From Silene noctiflora (taxonomy: Eukaryota > Streptophyta > Magnoliopsida > Caryophyllales > Caryophyllaceae): a stretch of 28,491 nucleotides of DNA. The translations under genes and the position numbers were made by a program. Below are positions 1-8,888 of the stretch, one piece after another. Location of the stretch: the NCBI GenBank assembly GCA_009801015.1, contig VHZZ01005195.1:5992-34482 (forward strand), read 5' to 3'. The notes under the pieces are model-generated. The model ran no database searches. It was not told the DNA's origin and saw only the letters and a list, made by a program, of their open reading frames with translations. How positions within the stretch are numbered: position 1 is the first letter of the stretch; each line of letters begins with the position of its first letter.

Positions 1-90
1 TTATATAAAATTTAGTCTATGTTTACAATTTTTTATAATAACAACTTCTGAAATAACGTACCCGTGCAATTTGCACGGGTTTAAGACTAG
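1..90 (+). mobile_element. Helitron 3' terminus (element cut by window edge)
   Basis: Positions 60-80 form a perfect hairpin: ACCCGTGCAA, a one-base loop, then TTGCACGGGT. Six bases later comes CTAG (87-90), followed by T at 91. A short GC-rich hairpin just before CTRR, with insertion 5' of a T, is the hallmark of a Helitron 3' end. The rest of the element lies outside the window, so its 5' TC end and any Rep/helicase cannot be judged. Hairpin and terminus are seen directly; the family name follows from the known Helitron end structure. Confidence 0.7.
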
Positions 91-162
91 TTTTTCCTTA
101 TATTTCTATACTACAGAGTCATCCTTATAAGCGTAAAAGTAGACTTATACCTCACAAACAGA

Positions 163-556
163 TTGGGTCGTGTCGGATTTGTGTTAGTGTTTCAAGAAAA
201 CGAGTCATAAACTCTTCAACCTAAACCCGACCCAATTAAATTTCCTGTCGACCCACTTACATAAATGGGTCATCAAGCCTCAACTCTAACCCGTTAATTT
301 CGTGTCGGGTTCGTGTCGTGTTTTCGTGTTTTATCTATATTTGGAAAGTGTAAGTATATTTATGAGATGAAAATTCAAGAAAAATTAGGATTAATTTAGT
401 AAATAGGTTATTCGTGTCGGGTTCGTGTTTAGAAAGCTTAACCCAAACCCGTCCTAATTAAATCTCGTGTCGTGTTTATGTCGACCCACTTACATAAATG
501 GGTCATTAAGTCTCAACCCAAACCCGTTAATTTTATATCGGGTTCGTGTCGTGTCA
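163..556. repeat. Two diverged copies of a GTCGGGTTCGTGTCGTG-rich unit
   Basis: Two imperfect direct copies lie about 233 bp apart. Each has a core that reads GTCGACCCACTTACATAAAT and then GGGTCAT (247-273 and 480-506), followed by a CCCGTTAATTT block and a GGGTTCGTGTCGTG tail (307-320 and 540-553). Similar GGGTCGGGTC-type sequence recurs at about 11220-11410. The unit resembles dispersed repeats common in eudicot intergenic DNA. No ends, coding capacity or target-site duplication could be defined. Confidence 0.55.
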
Positions 557-824
557 TTATTTACCACCTGAAAACGAATCCAAAAATATATTTCTACCAC
601 TAATAATAATTACTCATCGAATATAATAAACTTTTTATCTTAAATTTATTTCACCGTCTTATCTTGCGTAGGTATATTCTTCCACATAAGAAACGTTACG
701 TTGACTCAACCAAAACGCCAACAATGGCTTTATAGACATTTAGACAAGTACGTTAATTAGTAATAATTACCAAAAATAAAACACGTTGTCTTCAACTACA
801 TACTAATCTCCCTCAATTCCTCAA

Positions 825-1310
825 ATGCCAAGTCAACTCACCCACACATCATCACCGGAGTTGTCAAACACACCGTCTTCTTCGAAAAAACCGTCTCCAA
901 ATGTCCGCGAAGTTGCCGGAGGAACAACCGCGGACATATTCGTGGTATGCTGCTGTTGTCCCTGCGGTATGGCTGATTGTTTAGTCAAAGTGTCGGTAAA
1001 TTTGTTACGTCGGATATGGAGGCAGCGCCGACCTAATATGACGGTGGCAAAGCCGAAGAAGGGACCGTCGTCTCTTGAGCAAGGTAGCGGTCGTGGTGGT
1101 GGTGGTGTGGAGGGTTCGAGGATTGTGAGCGGTGGGGTTCATGGTGAGGGGTATTTTGAGGAATTGTCGGATGTGGCGATGAAGGAGTTCGATAAGGGGA
1201 GAGAGGTATCGGGTGATGGATTGATGTCGGTCGAGTTGAATGATCAATTGTGGGATCAGTTTAATGATACTGGGTTTTGGAGGACGGCTTCTCAAAGACA
1301 TACTACTTGA
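825..1310 (+). CDS. Plant-specific CCCCPC / GFWR-motif protein, function unknown
   Basis: Single-exon gene of 161 aa, starting at the first in-frame ATG (825) and ending in TGA. The N-terminus (1-27) is Ser/Pro/Thr-rich and probably disordered. An AGGTTADIFV stretch leads into a tight cysteine cluster, CCCCPC (42-47). A short hydrophobic stretch (48-61) and a basic block LRRIWRQRR (61-69) follow, as at a membrane-proximal or lipidated segment. A Gly-rich linker (about 88-104) leads to an acidic C-terminus ending in LWDQFNDTGFWRTASQR (142-158). The pair of a CCCCPC cluster and a terminal W-x-x-F-x-x-TGFWR-x-x-SQR motif marks a plant-only family of small proteins that I know only as 'unknown' or 'pollen-preferential' in annotations. 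Membrane association by S-acylation of the cysteines is an inference. Low AT content relative to its flanks, conserved termini and an intact frame argue that it is real. Confidence 0.8.
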   Translation: MPSQLTHTSSPELSNTPSSSKKPSPNVREVAGGTTADIFVVCCCCPCGMADCLVKVSVNLLRRIWRQRRPNMTVAKPKKGPSSLEQGSGRGGGGVEGSRIVSGGVHGEGYFEELSDVAMKEFDKGREVSGDGLMSVELNDQLWDQFNDTGFWRTASQRHTT

Positions 1311-1817
1311 TTCTAGTAATTGCCAAATGTATTGGTTAATAGTGAATTTAGGTACTATGCTTTTATAATTTTGTCTGGTCTACTTATATGGTGTGTACGA
1401 AAATACGACACAAAATATACTTGGAAAATATTGAAATTTGCATTGGTTTGTGATGGGGTTGGGTTAGAGTTTTGTATGTATGTAATTCTTGGAATCCAAA
1501 TTGATTCACAAGATGTGATTATAGAGGGAGTTCATATGTTAATACAAAAGTGCATGATAACATAATTGTTGCAAACTTGTGTATCAAATATAAGTCAACT
1601 AATGATATGATGTACTTGTGACTTTGTGACTTTGTGACTTTGTGGTAATACTTACTCGGTATTTGTCAATGTGTACCACTCTTATATGTCCAATCCACAA
1701 TGTCAATTTAATGATGTTAGCTTTATCATTATGTGCATGATTGATTGGAGGTTGTAATAACTCATATACGGAGTAGTAGTAATTACTGAGTATAATATTC
1801 CGGAAAAGAAATGAGTT
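1311..1817. other. Gene-free AT-rich stretch with a GTGACTTT tandem
   Basis: This is the 3' flank of the CCCCPC gene and probably holds its 3' UTR. An 8-bp unit, GTGACTTT, is repeated three times at 1619-1642. No second gene is evident; a short open frame at 1320-1565 has no recognisable content. Confidence 0.5.
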
Positions 1818-1983
1818 AGCGTCACCGGGTGACGCTCAATCTCGACATCACCCTCTCACATATAATAAATGGGGACTCCAATAATAATGGGTGCATCACA
1901 TATAATAAGTAGGAACCCGTACCCCAATAATGAGGGTGCATGTGAGAGGGTGACGCCGAGATTGGGCGCCACCCGATGACGCT
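1818..1983. mobile_element. MITE with 43-bp inverted repeats and internal tandem unit
   Basis: The left arm (1818-1860) begins AGCGTCACCGGGTGACGCTC and the right arm (1941-1983) is its diverged reverse complement, with about six differences over 43 bp. The interior carries two tandem variants of a unit of about 40 bp that starts CACATATAATAA and ends GGGTGCAT (1857-1896 and 1897-1942). Neither arm encodes anything. I could not fix a target-site duplication, so the superfamily is left open. Confidence 0.75.
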
Positions 1984-2062
1984 GTATCATTATCCCAAGC
2001 CTAACGAGATGTAACGTCAAACATAGAATTGAGCGTGTAAAGAAGAAGCATATCAAGATATG

Positions 2063-2478
2063 TAGGGGTGAGCAAATTTAGGTCCGGACCGGTTAATTTA
2101 GGTCTGGACCGAACGGACCAAATTTCATGTTCTAAAGATTAATCATTAAAATATTATGAACGAAATTAACATTTTATCTTCCAAAGTCGTAATAAATTAG
2201 TATTGTCAATGATTTTATTAAAGAAACGTCGTTTAATTATTTAAATGCATTTTATTTAGCGAAATTAAAATGCAATTATCGTATACGAAATAGTGAAAAA
2301 ACTATTTTTAGGTCCATTTTGGTCCAAGACCGGACCGGATCAAATATTTCGGATTCGGTCCGATCCAAGACCGAAAGTTTTAGGTCCGGTCTTCGGTCCA
2401 CTAAATTTTTATTTTCGGTCTTCGGTCCGGTCCGGTTTGGTCCGGTTCAGTCCGGTCTTAGACCGATTCTCAGCCCTA
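2063..2478. mobile_element. hAT-type non-autonomous transposon (416 bp)
   Basis: The element opens TAGGGGTGAG and closes with the inverted form of TAGGGCTGAG. It is flanked by near-identical 8-bp target-site duplications, AAGATATG (2055-2062) and AACATATG (2479-2486). Eight-base duplications and TAGGG-type ends are the hAT signature. The interior is built of many GGTCCGGTC/GGTCTTCGGTCC variants, densest at 2320-2470. The open frame that crosses its right half is a by-product of this repeat and is not treated as a gene. Confidence 0.8.
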
Positions 2479-2587
2479 AACATATGGCATAGTTCAGTCT
2501 TCAGCTACGAAAAATTCTTAATTATCATGTACTCGGTACTCCGTATCATAATCAACGAGAGATTTTATTTTTTATTTTTATTTGATA

Positions 2588-2674
2588 CTTTCTCCCATCT
2601 AGACCAAAGGTAACATAACTCACGTTTCTCATAAAAAATGGGTTCATATTACCGTTAGTCTGGATGGGAGGGAG
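2588..2674. mobile_element. Stowaway MITE (87 bp)
   Basis: Terminal inverted repeats CTTTCTCCCATCTAGACC and its partner (CTCCCTCCCATCCAGACT in reverse complement) are flanked by TA at 2586-2587 and 2675-2676. CTCCCTCC-type ends with a TA duplication define Stowaway (Tc1/mariner-derived) MITEs. It is related to the larger copy at 2939-3215. Confidence 0.8.
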
Positions 2675-2938
2675 TAGTTATTAACTTAAAAGTTAAAACC
2701 TATACCTTATTTAAGTCTCTTTACACACAAAAGAAATACAAATATCATTCTTAATTTTGACAATCTTTTGGGGATTAGAATATACATACGGAGTACTATA
2801 CTTCCAATGAGTAATGAACCAATGATCCTCAAAGTCAGCTTCCATCACCATCGTGATTCGTGAAGAGCTAATCAAAAAAACGCGCCATCTTCATAATTTA
2901 AACAATAAAAAGAAAAAGAAAAAAGAACTACGCAAATA

Positions 2939-3215
2939 CTCCTTCCGATTCAGACAGATGGTAACACTTACCTAAAATGGATGATCCACACCAATGGTAA
3001 CATATCATATTTGGCATGAAAAAAGATTAAATTACCTTTACATTCACTACTTATTTACAACTTTACCATCCCCTCACCCGCCCACAAACTACCTATTTAA
3101 TCCACATAAACCCATGTGGCCCCAATCAAATTTTCCTACTTTACCCCTCATTTTTCCACCTTTTCTTAAATAACCACTTTTTTCCTATGTTACCATTTGT
3201 CTGGATCGGAGGGAG
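2939..3215. mobile_element. Stowaway MITE (277 bp)
   Basis: The left end CTCCTTCCGATTCAGACAGA and the right end (CTCCCTCCGATCCAGACAAA in reverse complement) pair over about 30 bp, up to a shared TGGTAAC. TA duplications flank it at 2937-2938 and 3216-3217. It lies about 120 bp upstream of the putative first exon of the RING-H2 pseudogene. Confidence 0.85.
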
Positions 3216-3334
3216 TATAGAATAAAAAATAGTCGTGTCTTTATTTGCTGATTGTTTCGGAGCCGATCGTCCCAAATACTTGTGTAAGGCGGTTTTATAT
3301 CCATTTATCGTAAAACGGAACTTTTACTAACCAC

Positions 3335-5768
3335 TTTTGGCGCCATCTCATTCGATTTGTTGCGGTCTATCTTCTCTCCTAGGGTTTCAATGTTCCAACT
3401 TCCTCTTCATCATCGTTTGATTATCGATTTCTCTAATTATTCACGAAGGTAAGTGTTAATTTCCGTTAATTGTGCTATAACACTTGTAAATTATCGCATG
3501 ATTTTGTCTACTTTAACTCGAATTACTAATTTTCTGTCAATTATTTATTGATTTTGATTTCAATTGGATAATTGAAATTGACTCTTACAGTAGCATGTAA
3601 ATCTAGTTTATGCGTAGATGATATGGTTACAATTAATTGAAGGAAATATCTTAGTTTTGATCTGAGGTTTATGTAATCGCTGTGATTTTTCGGGGTTGGC
3701 GCCGAGCTTAGAGATGGAGGAAAGCGAGAAATTATGAGCAATGTTATCGATCTTTTCTTTTCGTAACGGAAATTTATGCTAGTTTAATTATTTTTAAGAA
3801 GCGAGATGGCGGAAAAGAGAAGGTAGATAGCATTGCTCATTAATTAGAGTAGGCGAAATTGAGGCCATTTGAGGGAAGTGGCAAATTATTTATAAGAGAA
3901 GCGAGATGGCGGAAAAGAGAAGGTAGATAGCATTGGTCATTAGTTAGAGTAGGCGAAATTGAGGCCACTTGAGGGAAGTGGCATTCAAGAGTATGAAGAC
4001 GCTTGTGACGGTTCTTGTAGTGTTCGTCTCGAGGCGTTTTAAAATTTTGATCCTCAATAGTAATTCATTGTGTTTATTGGAAAGTATAAGATGGCGAAAG
4101 TTTACATCTAATATTCTAATTGGTGCTGTTTTTATTGTTAGCAGGTGGTTGGGTGTAGGCATGAATTTCATCTTCAGTGTATTTTGGAATGGTAATGATC
4201 TTACTGAATGCTTTATTTGTTAAAAGGATTTTTGGCATTAATGTATGAATATCTTTGCTTTAAACTTGCCGCGGTGCTTGTTTTAGTCACAGGTTTTTAG
4301 TTTTTTGTCGATAAATTGCTATAGCATTTCCATGTATGCCAAGAGAACTACGGAGTATATTTCAAATAGATAAGCCAAGCTTCACAGCAAACTGTGAATT
4401 TGCCCCAGTTTTATGCAATTATGTTTTCATGTACTTTGGAAGAATGCTACTGTTTTTAACTGATGTATATTTGAAAATTGAGGAGCAGTGAAATGAGTCA
4501 CATATGTCATGTAGACGAGTTTAACTATATATTTGGGTTGAGGTAATAGCAGTTTTACTAACAAATGCAATTACTAGTACATGGCTAGGAGCAATGGTTG
4601 ATACAATCGAATGCATCAAACGGATAATGGTAACAATCATGTAATCTAAGTTCTTTGCAAAGCGCAGAAAAGGCAACCAAACGTTCTGTACATTTGAATT
4701 TATGAGTTGTGTGCAAGATGTTAACATCTCAATGATGAAGACGGTAGAACTCTATGTTGGTGTATCTGTTCTGCTAGCACACTGGTGAAATTTCCAAATT
4801 TTCTGTATGTAATCCTCTTTGGTGCTCGCTGAAATCAATTGTATCATAACAACATTTCTACAACTGCAGAGTGCAGACTATGTCTTCCTTTCGTATTGCC
4901 ATCTTTGAGCTGTGAGAAGGTACAATAATCTATATCAAAGAGCATGCAAGGACGGAAGGGCAGACTGTTTCCTCGCAACTCTCTTATGTCTGCAATTGCC
5001 ATAGTGTCTTGATTCCCAACCTTGGATGAAATCCATTTTTTCAAGAACAGGACACTGGCCTCGTGTGCTACAGGGCCTGACTGAGCATAACATCGGCATT
5101 ACATCAACTGATCAACTCATGGCATGACATTTTCGAAGGTCAGACTTTCCCTTAATTGTCATAAAAAAAATATTGCCACTTACTTTTGTGCTCATCAATG
5201 AAGTTGATGTTCTTTTTTCTTCCTTTGGACTTCTATTGGAAATGACATTGTACAGAACTAATCATTTTGACAATCTACGTAAATTATGTGTTAAAATTTC
5301 ATCTATTTTTACAGTTACTTCTGGTTGCATAGTTGGGAATGGATGTTTTAATAGATTGTTCTTATGTCTTGAAAATCATTATAATAAATTAAAAGAGGTC
5401 TTGGTTTGTTGATGAGTTCTTTTCCGAATTCTGTCATAACATGAAGAGTAGGAGGCAACAGTGTAGGCAGCGGAGATGCAGAATCTTTGTTCCCTGGAAA
5501 TTGAATCTTTAGTTTCTGACCCTTTTTTCATTGGAGGCCTTAGTTTTCATGAAGAAGAGACCTTAATTATTTAAGCTGATCTGTTCTAGATTTCCCTCAT
5601 TAATAGTTTCGAAGTACAAAGTTTAGCGGTTATTGGTGTCACTGATCCAACTTCGTGATCCAGATTTTTGTTATCATTTCGCAGAAGCAACCTAGAGTAG
5701 TTGGAGGAGCTTATCAGCAGGAAGTAGAACATAGATACCCTCCTGCTGGCTATCTCAATTCTCAATAG
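3335..5768 (+). pseudogene. RHF1A/RHF2A-type RING-H2 E3 ubiquitin ligase, decayed
   Basis: A 5'-UTR-like exon (about 3335-3448) contains a telo-box (TAGGGTTT, 3380-3387) and ends in AAG|GTAAGT. A second exon remnant starting at 3983 reads IQEYEDACDGSCSVRLEAF and then stops; it matches the IQE..DDACSICLEEF segment of plant RHF proteins, but the second RING cysteine is Arg. After an acceptor at 4141-4144, positions 4145-4191 read VVGCRHEFHLQCILEW, giving C-x-H-x2-H-x2-C of the RING-H2, and end in a GT donor inside the Trp codon. A possible further exon at 5685-5768 has a GAGCTT...GTAGAACA block resembling the family's QELLEAVEQE coding segment; this match is weak. The last Cys pair (CPMC) was not found. 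RHF1A/RHF2A of Arabidopsis act in gametogenesis by turning over a cyclin-dependent kinase inhibitor. The lost cysteine and in-frame stops indicate a pseudogene; transcription as a non-coding RNA remains possible. Confidence 0.65.
3797..3982 (+). repeat. Two 86-bp direct copies, period 100 bp
   Basis: Positions 3797-3882 and 3897-3982 are identical except for three or so substitutions and are separated by 14 bp. The unit begins AGAAGCGAGATGGCGGAAAA and ends GGGAAGTGGC. It lies immediately before the RING exon remnant, and the end of the unit corresponds to the residues just before IQE in the RHF family. It therefore looks like a duplicated start of the coding exon. Confidence 0.9.
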
Positions 5769-6411
5769 GGATTGTGGATTTGTGGTTTAACTCTTAAGCA
5801 ATGGCTAACGACTTTTGCTCAAGCTTCATCAAATTCTAATGATATGAGTGTTCGAGCTCACAGAACATTTAGTCATTTGCTTAGGTTAAACCTGTCTTTA
5901 CTCTTAATTATCAGGTGGATGCTGTGATTTTGATACAGGTTCCATAAAATGCAAACTGGTTGGTAAGTTCTCCATACGAATAATGCCATTTGTAGTTACT
6001 TCCCAACTCCCAAAGAGATAATAAAATTACTTGATTTATTTTGAGTTTGTCAAAAAACTTGTACCTTGACTCCTTGAGTATATGGCTGTAGATTACGTAA
6101 TTGCACGTTTGTACGGTTCTACCCCCATACATTGGCGTATATGGTTATCACGATTCCTTATGGTGTTTATCGGAGTTCTGTTGTATGTCTTGCACATCTA
6201 ACTACTAGCGCGCCTAAATGGAGCATGTACAGTTAAATTCCCAGATGCTTGAATTATTTGGAGATGTTGATCCATTGACTGTCGGATGATAGATGGCAAT
6301 CTGGCATAAGAGCTAAGACGGGGGAAGGACGAAGATGTTTCTCTTATATATTAACTATTAAGTGTTTTGATTCAATGCAAATAACTTCGTATCTAATAAG
6401 CTGGTTCTGTT

Positions 6412-6634
6412 AGTTTTGCGTCAACATCATCTTGTTATTTTCATGATACTAATAGTTTCCCTGAATACTGTCTACTGATTGTACAGAAAAAGCTAATGAA
6501 AATGTAGGGTTATAGCTTTCTGATCAGTTGGTTGTACGAGTTTTGCGCCTACGTCATCTTGTCATTTTCATGATACTAAATTACTAATAGTTTCCTTGAA
6601 TAATGTCTGTGAAAATTGTTGAAAATGTAGGGTT
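6412..6634 (+). repeat. Direct repeat, about 100 bp, period about 125 bp
   Basis: Copies at 6412-6511 and 6539-6634 share AGTTTTGCG, a TCATCTTGT(T/C)ATTTTCATGATACTA block, AATAGTTTCC and a closing GAAAATGTAGGGTT. They differ by small insertions and substitutions, so the duplication is old. Confidence 0.75.
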
Positions 6635-6899
6635 GATGGTCTTAATTCGGCTGTCATTGCCGTTTGGAGTCCCTCATATACTTAGCTTGCACGGTGAGTT
6701 CAATAATTTTCGTTATTGATTAATGATCTTTAAATTCGTTCTTAAATTTGTTTGAAGATAGTTCATTGTCTCTCTCAGTCGCAGAAGTTTTTTTTATTTT
6801 TTTGTTTCGATTTGGGGCTTATCAGACTGAGGTGAATTCCTATTTGGACTTATTAGGACTGGAAATTATTGATTTACGAGCTCATAGATGGAAAATTGA

Positions 6900-7049
6900 G
6901 CGGATAAAGGAAGGAGAAATGAAGTTACATTACTAGAAGAACACCGTTTAACGACTGAAAAGTACAGGCCTCTGCACAAACATCCAGCGCTATATGATCG
7001 TCAACAGCCGCCATCTCATTATTGGTCTGTAATTCCTTTTCTTGACTGA
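6900..7049 (+). other. Short open stretch of protein-like composition
   Basis: The frame from 6900 to the TGA at 7047 reads 49 codons, including RLTTEKYRPLHKHPALYDRQ, a composition rich in His, Pro and Gln that looks coding-like. No start codon or family match was recognised. It may be a remnant exon of the decayed gene upstream or chance. Confidence 0.2.
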
Positions 7050-7201
7050 TATCAGTTAGTATTGACTGTTTCTTTCAGTTGCTAATTGCAGCATTTCAGG
7101 TACAACTTGTTGCCGGTTTACTGGTCAGTAATTCCTTTTGTGAACCGATATCAGTTATTAGCGACTGTGTTTTTGAGTCGGTAATTGCAGCGTATCAGGT
7201 A
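7024..7201 (+). repeat. Direct repeat of 79 bp, period 99 bp
   Basis: Copies at 7024-7102 and 7123-7201 both run from GGTC(T/A)GTAATTCCTTTT through CGATATCAGTTA-type sequence to TAATTGCAGC..TCAGGTA. The end looks like a splice acceptor followed by GT in both copies. Confidence 0.8.
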
Positions 7202-7379
7202 ATGTTGTTAGGAACTTAGTTACTGGAAATGGGAAACCTGGTACTACTAAATTGTCGGTTATACAACTTCTGGTTGAGCTTGGTTCAATCATATGCAACA
7301 TGTTTGATGGCAGTACACAGTACTGTTGAATTTTGATGTACAATATTGTCGGCATTATTACATGCCCCAACGGCCCTAC

Positions 7380-7401
7380 AAAAAAAAAAAAAAAAAAAAA
7401 A
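7380..7401 (+). repeat. Poly(A) run of 22 nt
   Basis: An uninterrupted A run is followed by TAAATAAG. It could be the tail of an old retroposed sequence, but no flanking target-site duplication was found. Confidence 0.6.
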
Positions 7402-7490
7402 TAAATAAGTTATTTGAGTCCAAAACATGCGAAAAACGTCCAGTCAAAATAATACTTCTTACTTCTTATTTATTTGACAGCCCAATTTAT

Positions 7491-7678
7491 AATAAATTCT
7501 CGTTTGTGACGGACATATTCGTCGTAAGTTTGTGATGGGTTAAATACTATATGTAGGGTAGATAAGATAAAAGCAAATGTTTAAGAAGTAGCAGTCTGTT
7601 TTGTCTTATCTATCCACCTAAATAGTACTTGACTCGTTACAAACTTGTGATAGATATGCCCATCAGAAAAGATACTTG
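7491..7678. mobile_element. MULE-type MITE, TGTGACGG-ended, diverged
   Basis: Arms of about 70 bp pair across 7505-7575 and 7600-7668. The left arm has TGTGACGGACATATTCGTCG and the right arm, in reverse complement, reads CTGATGGGCATATCTATCAC. Putative 9-bp target-site duplications, CCAATTTAT (7482-7490) and CTGATTTAT (7679-7687), agree at seven of nine positions. A second copy of the terminal sequence, AACTTGTGATGAATATGCCC, lies just outside at 7702-7721, suggesting a partial duplication of the end. Confidence 0.65.
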
Positions 7679-7877
7679 CTGATTTATGAAATAAGAGTAT
7701 GAAACTTGTGATGAATATGCCCATTGCGGATTTAACTTGGAATATAAATGTTGATCAATCATAATATTGATTTAAAATTGCATTGAACATTAATAAAATT
7801 TAATGAATAAAAAAGTATGCTTCAAATTTCGTGATTCCGGTTTTCACATATGAGTTTTATTAGGAGTTTGAAACTCA

Positions 7878-7999
7878 AGCTCTATTTTTTTTTTTTTTTA
7901 GTTTAAATTAACGCAATATGTCGCGAGTGAGAATCGAATATTTTGACCATTTGAGGTAATTCTTATTCTCTAACTCGAGCTTATGAAGCAAGCGAAAAC
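7878..7999 (-). mobile_element. tRNA-derived SINE (diverged copy)
   Basis: On the minus strand this is a short tRNA-like sequence with a 3' poly(A) tail (the T run at about 7885-7899). It aligns with the better preserved copy at 27894-28002 through CGCAATATGTCGCGAGTGAG and TCGAA blocks. An 8-bp direct repeat, GAAACTCA, lies on both sides (7870-7877 and 8000-8007), consistent with a target-site duplication. Confidence 0.6.
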
Positions 8000-8280
8000 G
8001 AAACTCATGAGTCAAGACGCTTAGATCAACATTTTGTCATTTTGGATTTGCAATATTTCAGATAAGATGGGGTGGAATTGGGTAATTTCGAATCGCTTAT
8101 TTTCTAATTCCTTAGGATAACAATAAGTATTTCGTGCAATCGGGCGGGTTAAATTGTATCAGGCCGATTCTAGCTACAGGAAAAATTCGAGTATTTAGTC
8201 CGGCTGGATAGGGTTTCTCAAGTCAGATTAATTTTGCCATATATGCACTAAATTATTGTTCTGCATTTTTGTACTTGTAC

Positions 8281-8541
8281 CTTTTTTTTTGGTGACAAGG
8301 GAACCCGTAGCCGCTACCTTTGGTGTGCACGGGGTAAATAAAACCTTGAGTATACGAGATAGCCTTCAAATCTCGTAAACCAGGTAAGCCACCCGAGAGT
8401 GACATGCTCATAATCTATTAGGCATGGACTCAGGTCATAAATACTTCACAAGATTGCTCTTGGGGAGGCTTAAACCTCGATCTTCTAAAAATTTCACGAA
8501 GTTTTAACCACTATACTACATCACTTCACTACGGACTTTAT
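8281..8541 (-). mobile_element. tRNA-derived SINE, full-length (261 bp)
   Basis: The minus strand reads from an RNA polymerase III A box (TAGTATAGTGGTTAAAAC, 8501-8518) through a B box (GAGGTTTAAGCCTCC, 8464-8478) to a poly(A) tail (the T run at 8282-8290). Perfect 9-bp duplications TACTTGTAC flank it at 8272-8280 and 8542-8550. Promoter boxes, A tail and flanking duplication together identify a SINE. It has no coding capacity. Confidence 0.8.
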
Positions 8542-8840
8542 TACTTGTACTTTGTATTGTCATTTTCTTGAATAAAAAATTGTGGGTAGCATTCTGAAAG
8601 GCCAAAGCATATATGTAGGCTTTCTATTTTGGTTAATCTAGCAATTAGCATCATGACTCGAACTCATAACAAGATCAACGTGTACAATATAATACACATT
8701 AGCGTAAAAATGCTCTAATACTACCAATCATTTTGTAATCTTAGCTTTCACTCTTTTTAGGTATTTTCCTTTTCTTTTTATGGAATTGACTTGCTTTTTT
8801 GTTAACTTGGGAAATGGAATTTGTATAAAGCAAAGGAAAA

Positions 8841-8863
8841 TATAAATAAATAAATAAATAAAT
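8841..8863 (+). repeat. (AAAT)n microsatellite
   Basis: About five to six units of TAAA/AAAT occur in tandem within AT-rich intergenic DNA. Confidence 0.8.
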
Positions 8864-8888
8864 AGAATAACAATAAATAAGAAATTAA

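Larger units (their letters stand above)
4192..7402. other. Decayed intron-like tract downstream of the RING remnant
   Basis: No intact gene is seen. Besides the possible exon at 5685-5768 there are scattered suggestive fragments: around 6250-6285 a frame reads ELFGDVDPLTVG, loosely like the family's TLGDFELQHLPVG, and around 6300-6335 one reads GIRAKTGEGRR, loosely like its GIRRREG stretch. These are weak resemblances, not proven exons. Two further local duplications (6412-6634 and 7024-7201) and a 22-nt poly(A) run (7380-7401) are present. Confidence 0.4.

Noticed and set aside
1005-1301. Minus-strand open frame opposite the CCCCPC gene
   Set aside because: It is antisense to a well-supported coding frame; its composition (Thr runs, Arg) reflects the reverse complement of that gene.
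1856-2056. 66-codon minus-strand frame
   Set aside because: It mostly covers the MITE at 1818-1983; no protein features.
2293-2613. Open frame of 106 codons on the plus strand
   Set aside because: It lies mostly within the hAT MITE and translates its GGTCCGGTC repeats, then crosses into unrelated flank; there is no protein family signal.
3969-4223. 84-codon plus-strand frame
   Set aside because: Its frame differs from the RING-H2 frames found in the same DNA (the 3983 and 4145 frames), which explain the region better.
4844-5044. 66-codon minus-strand frame
   Set aside because: Tested as a possible gene; no recognisable domain, no splice context and no conserved motif.
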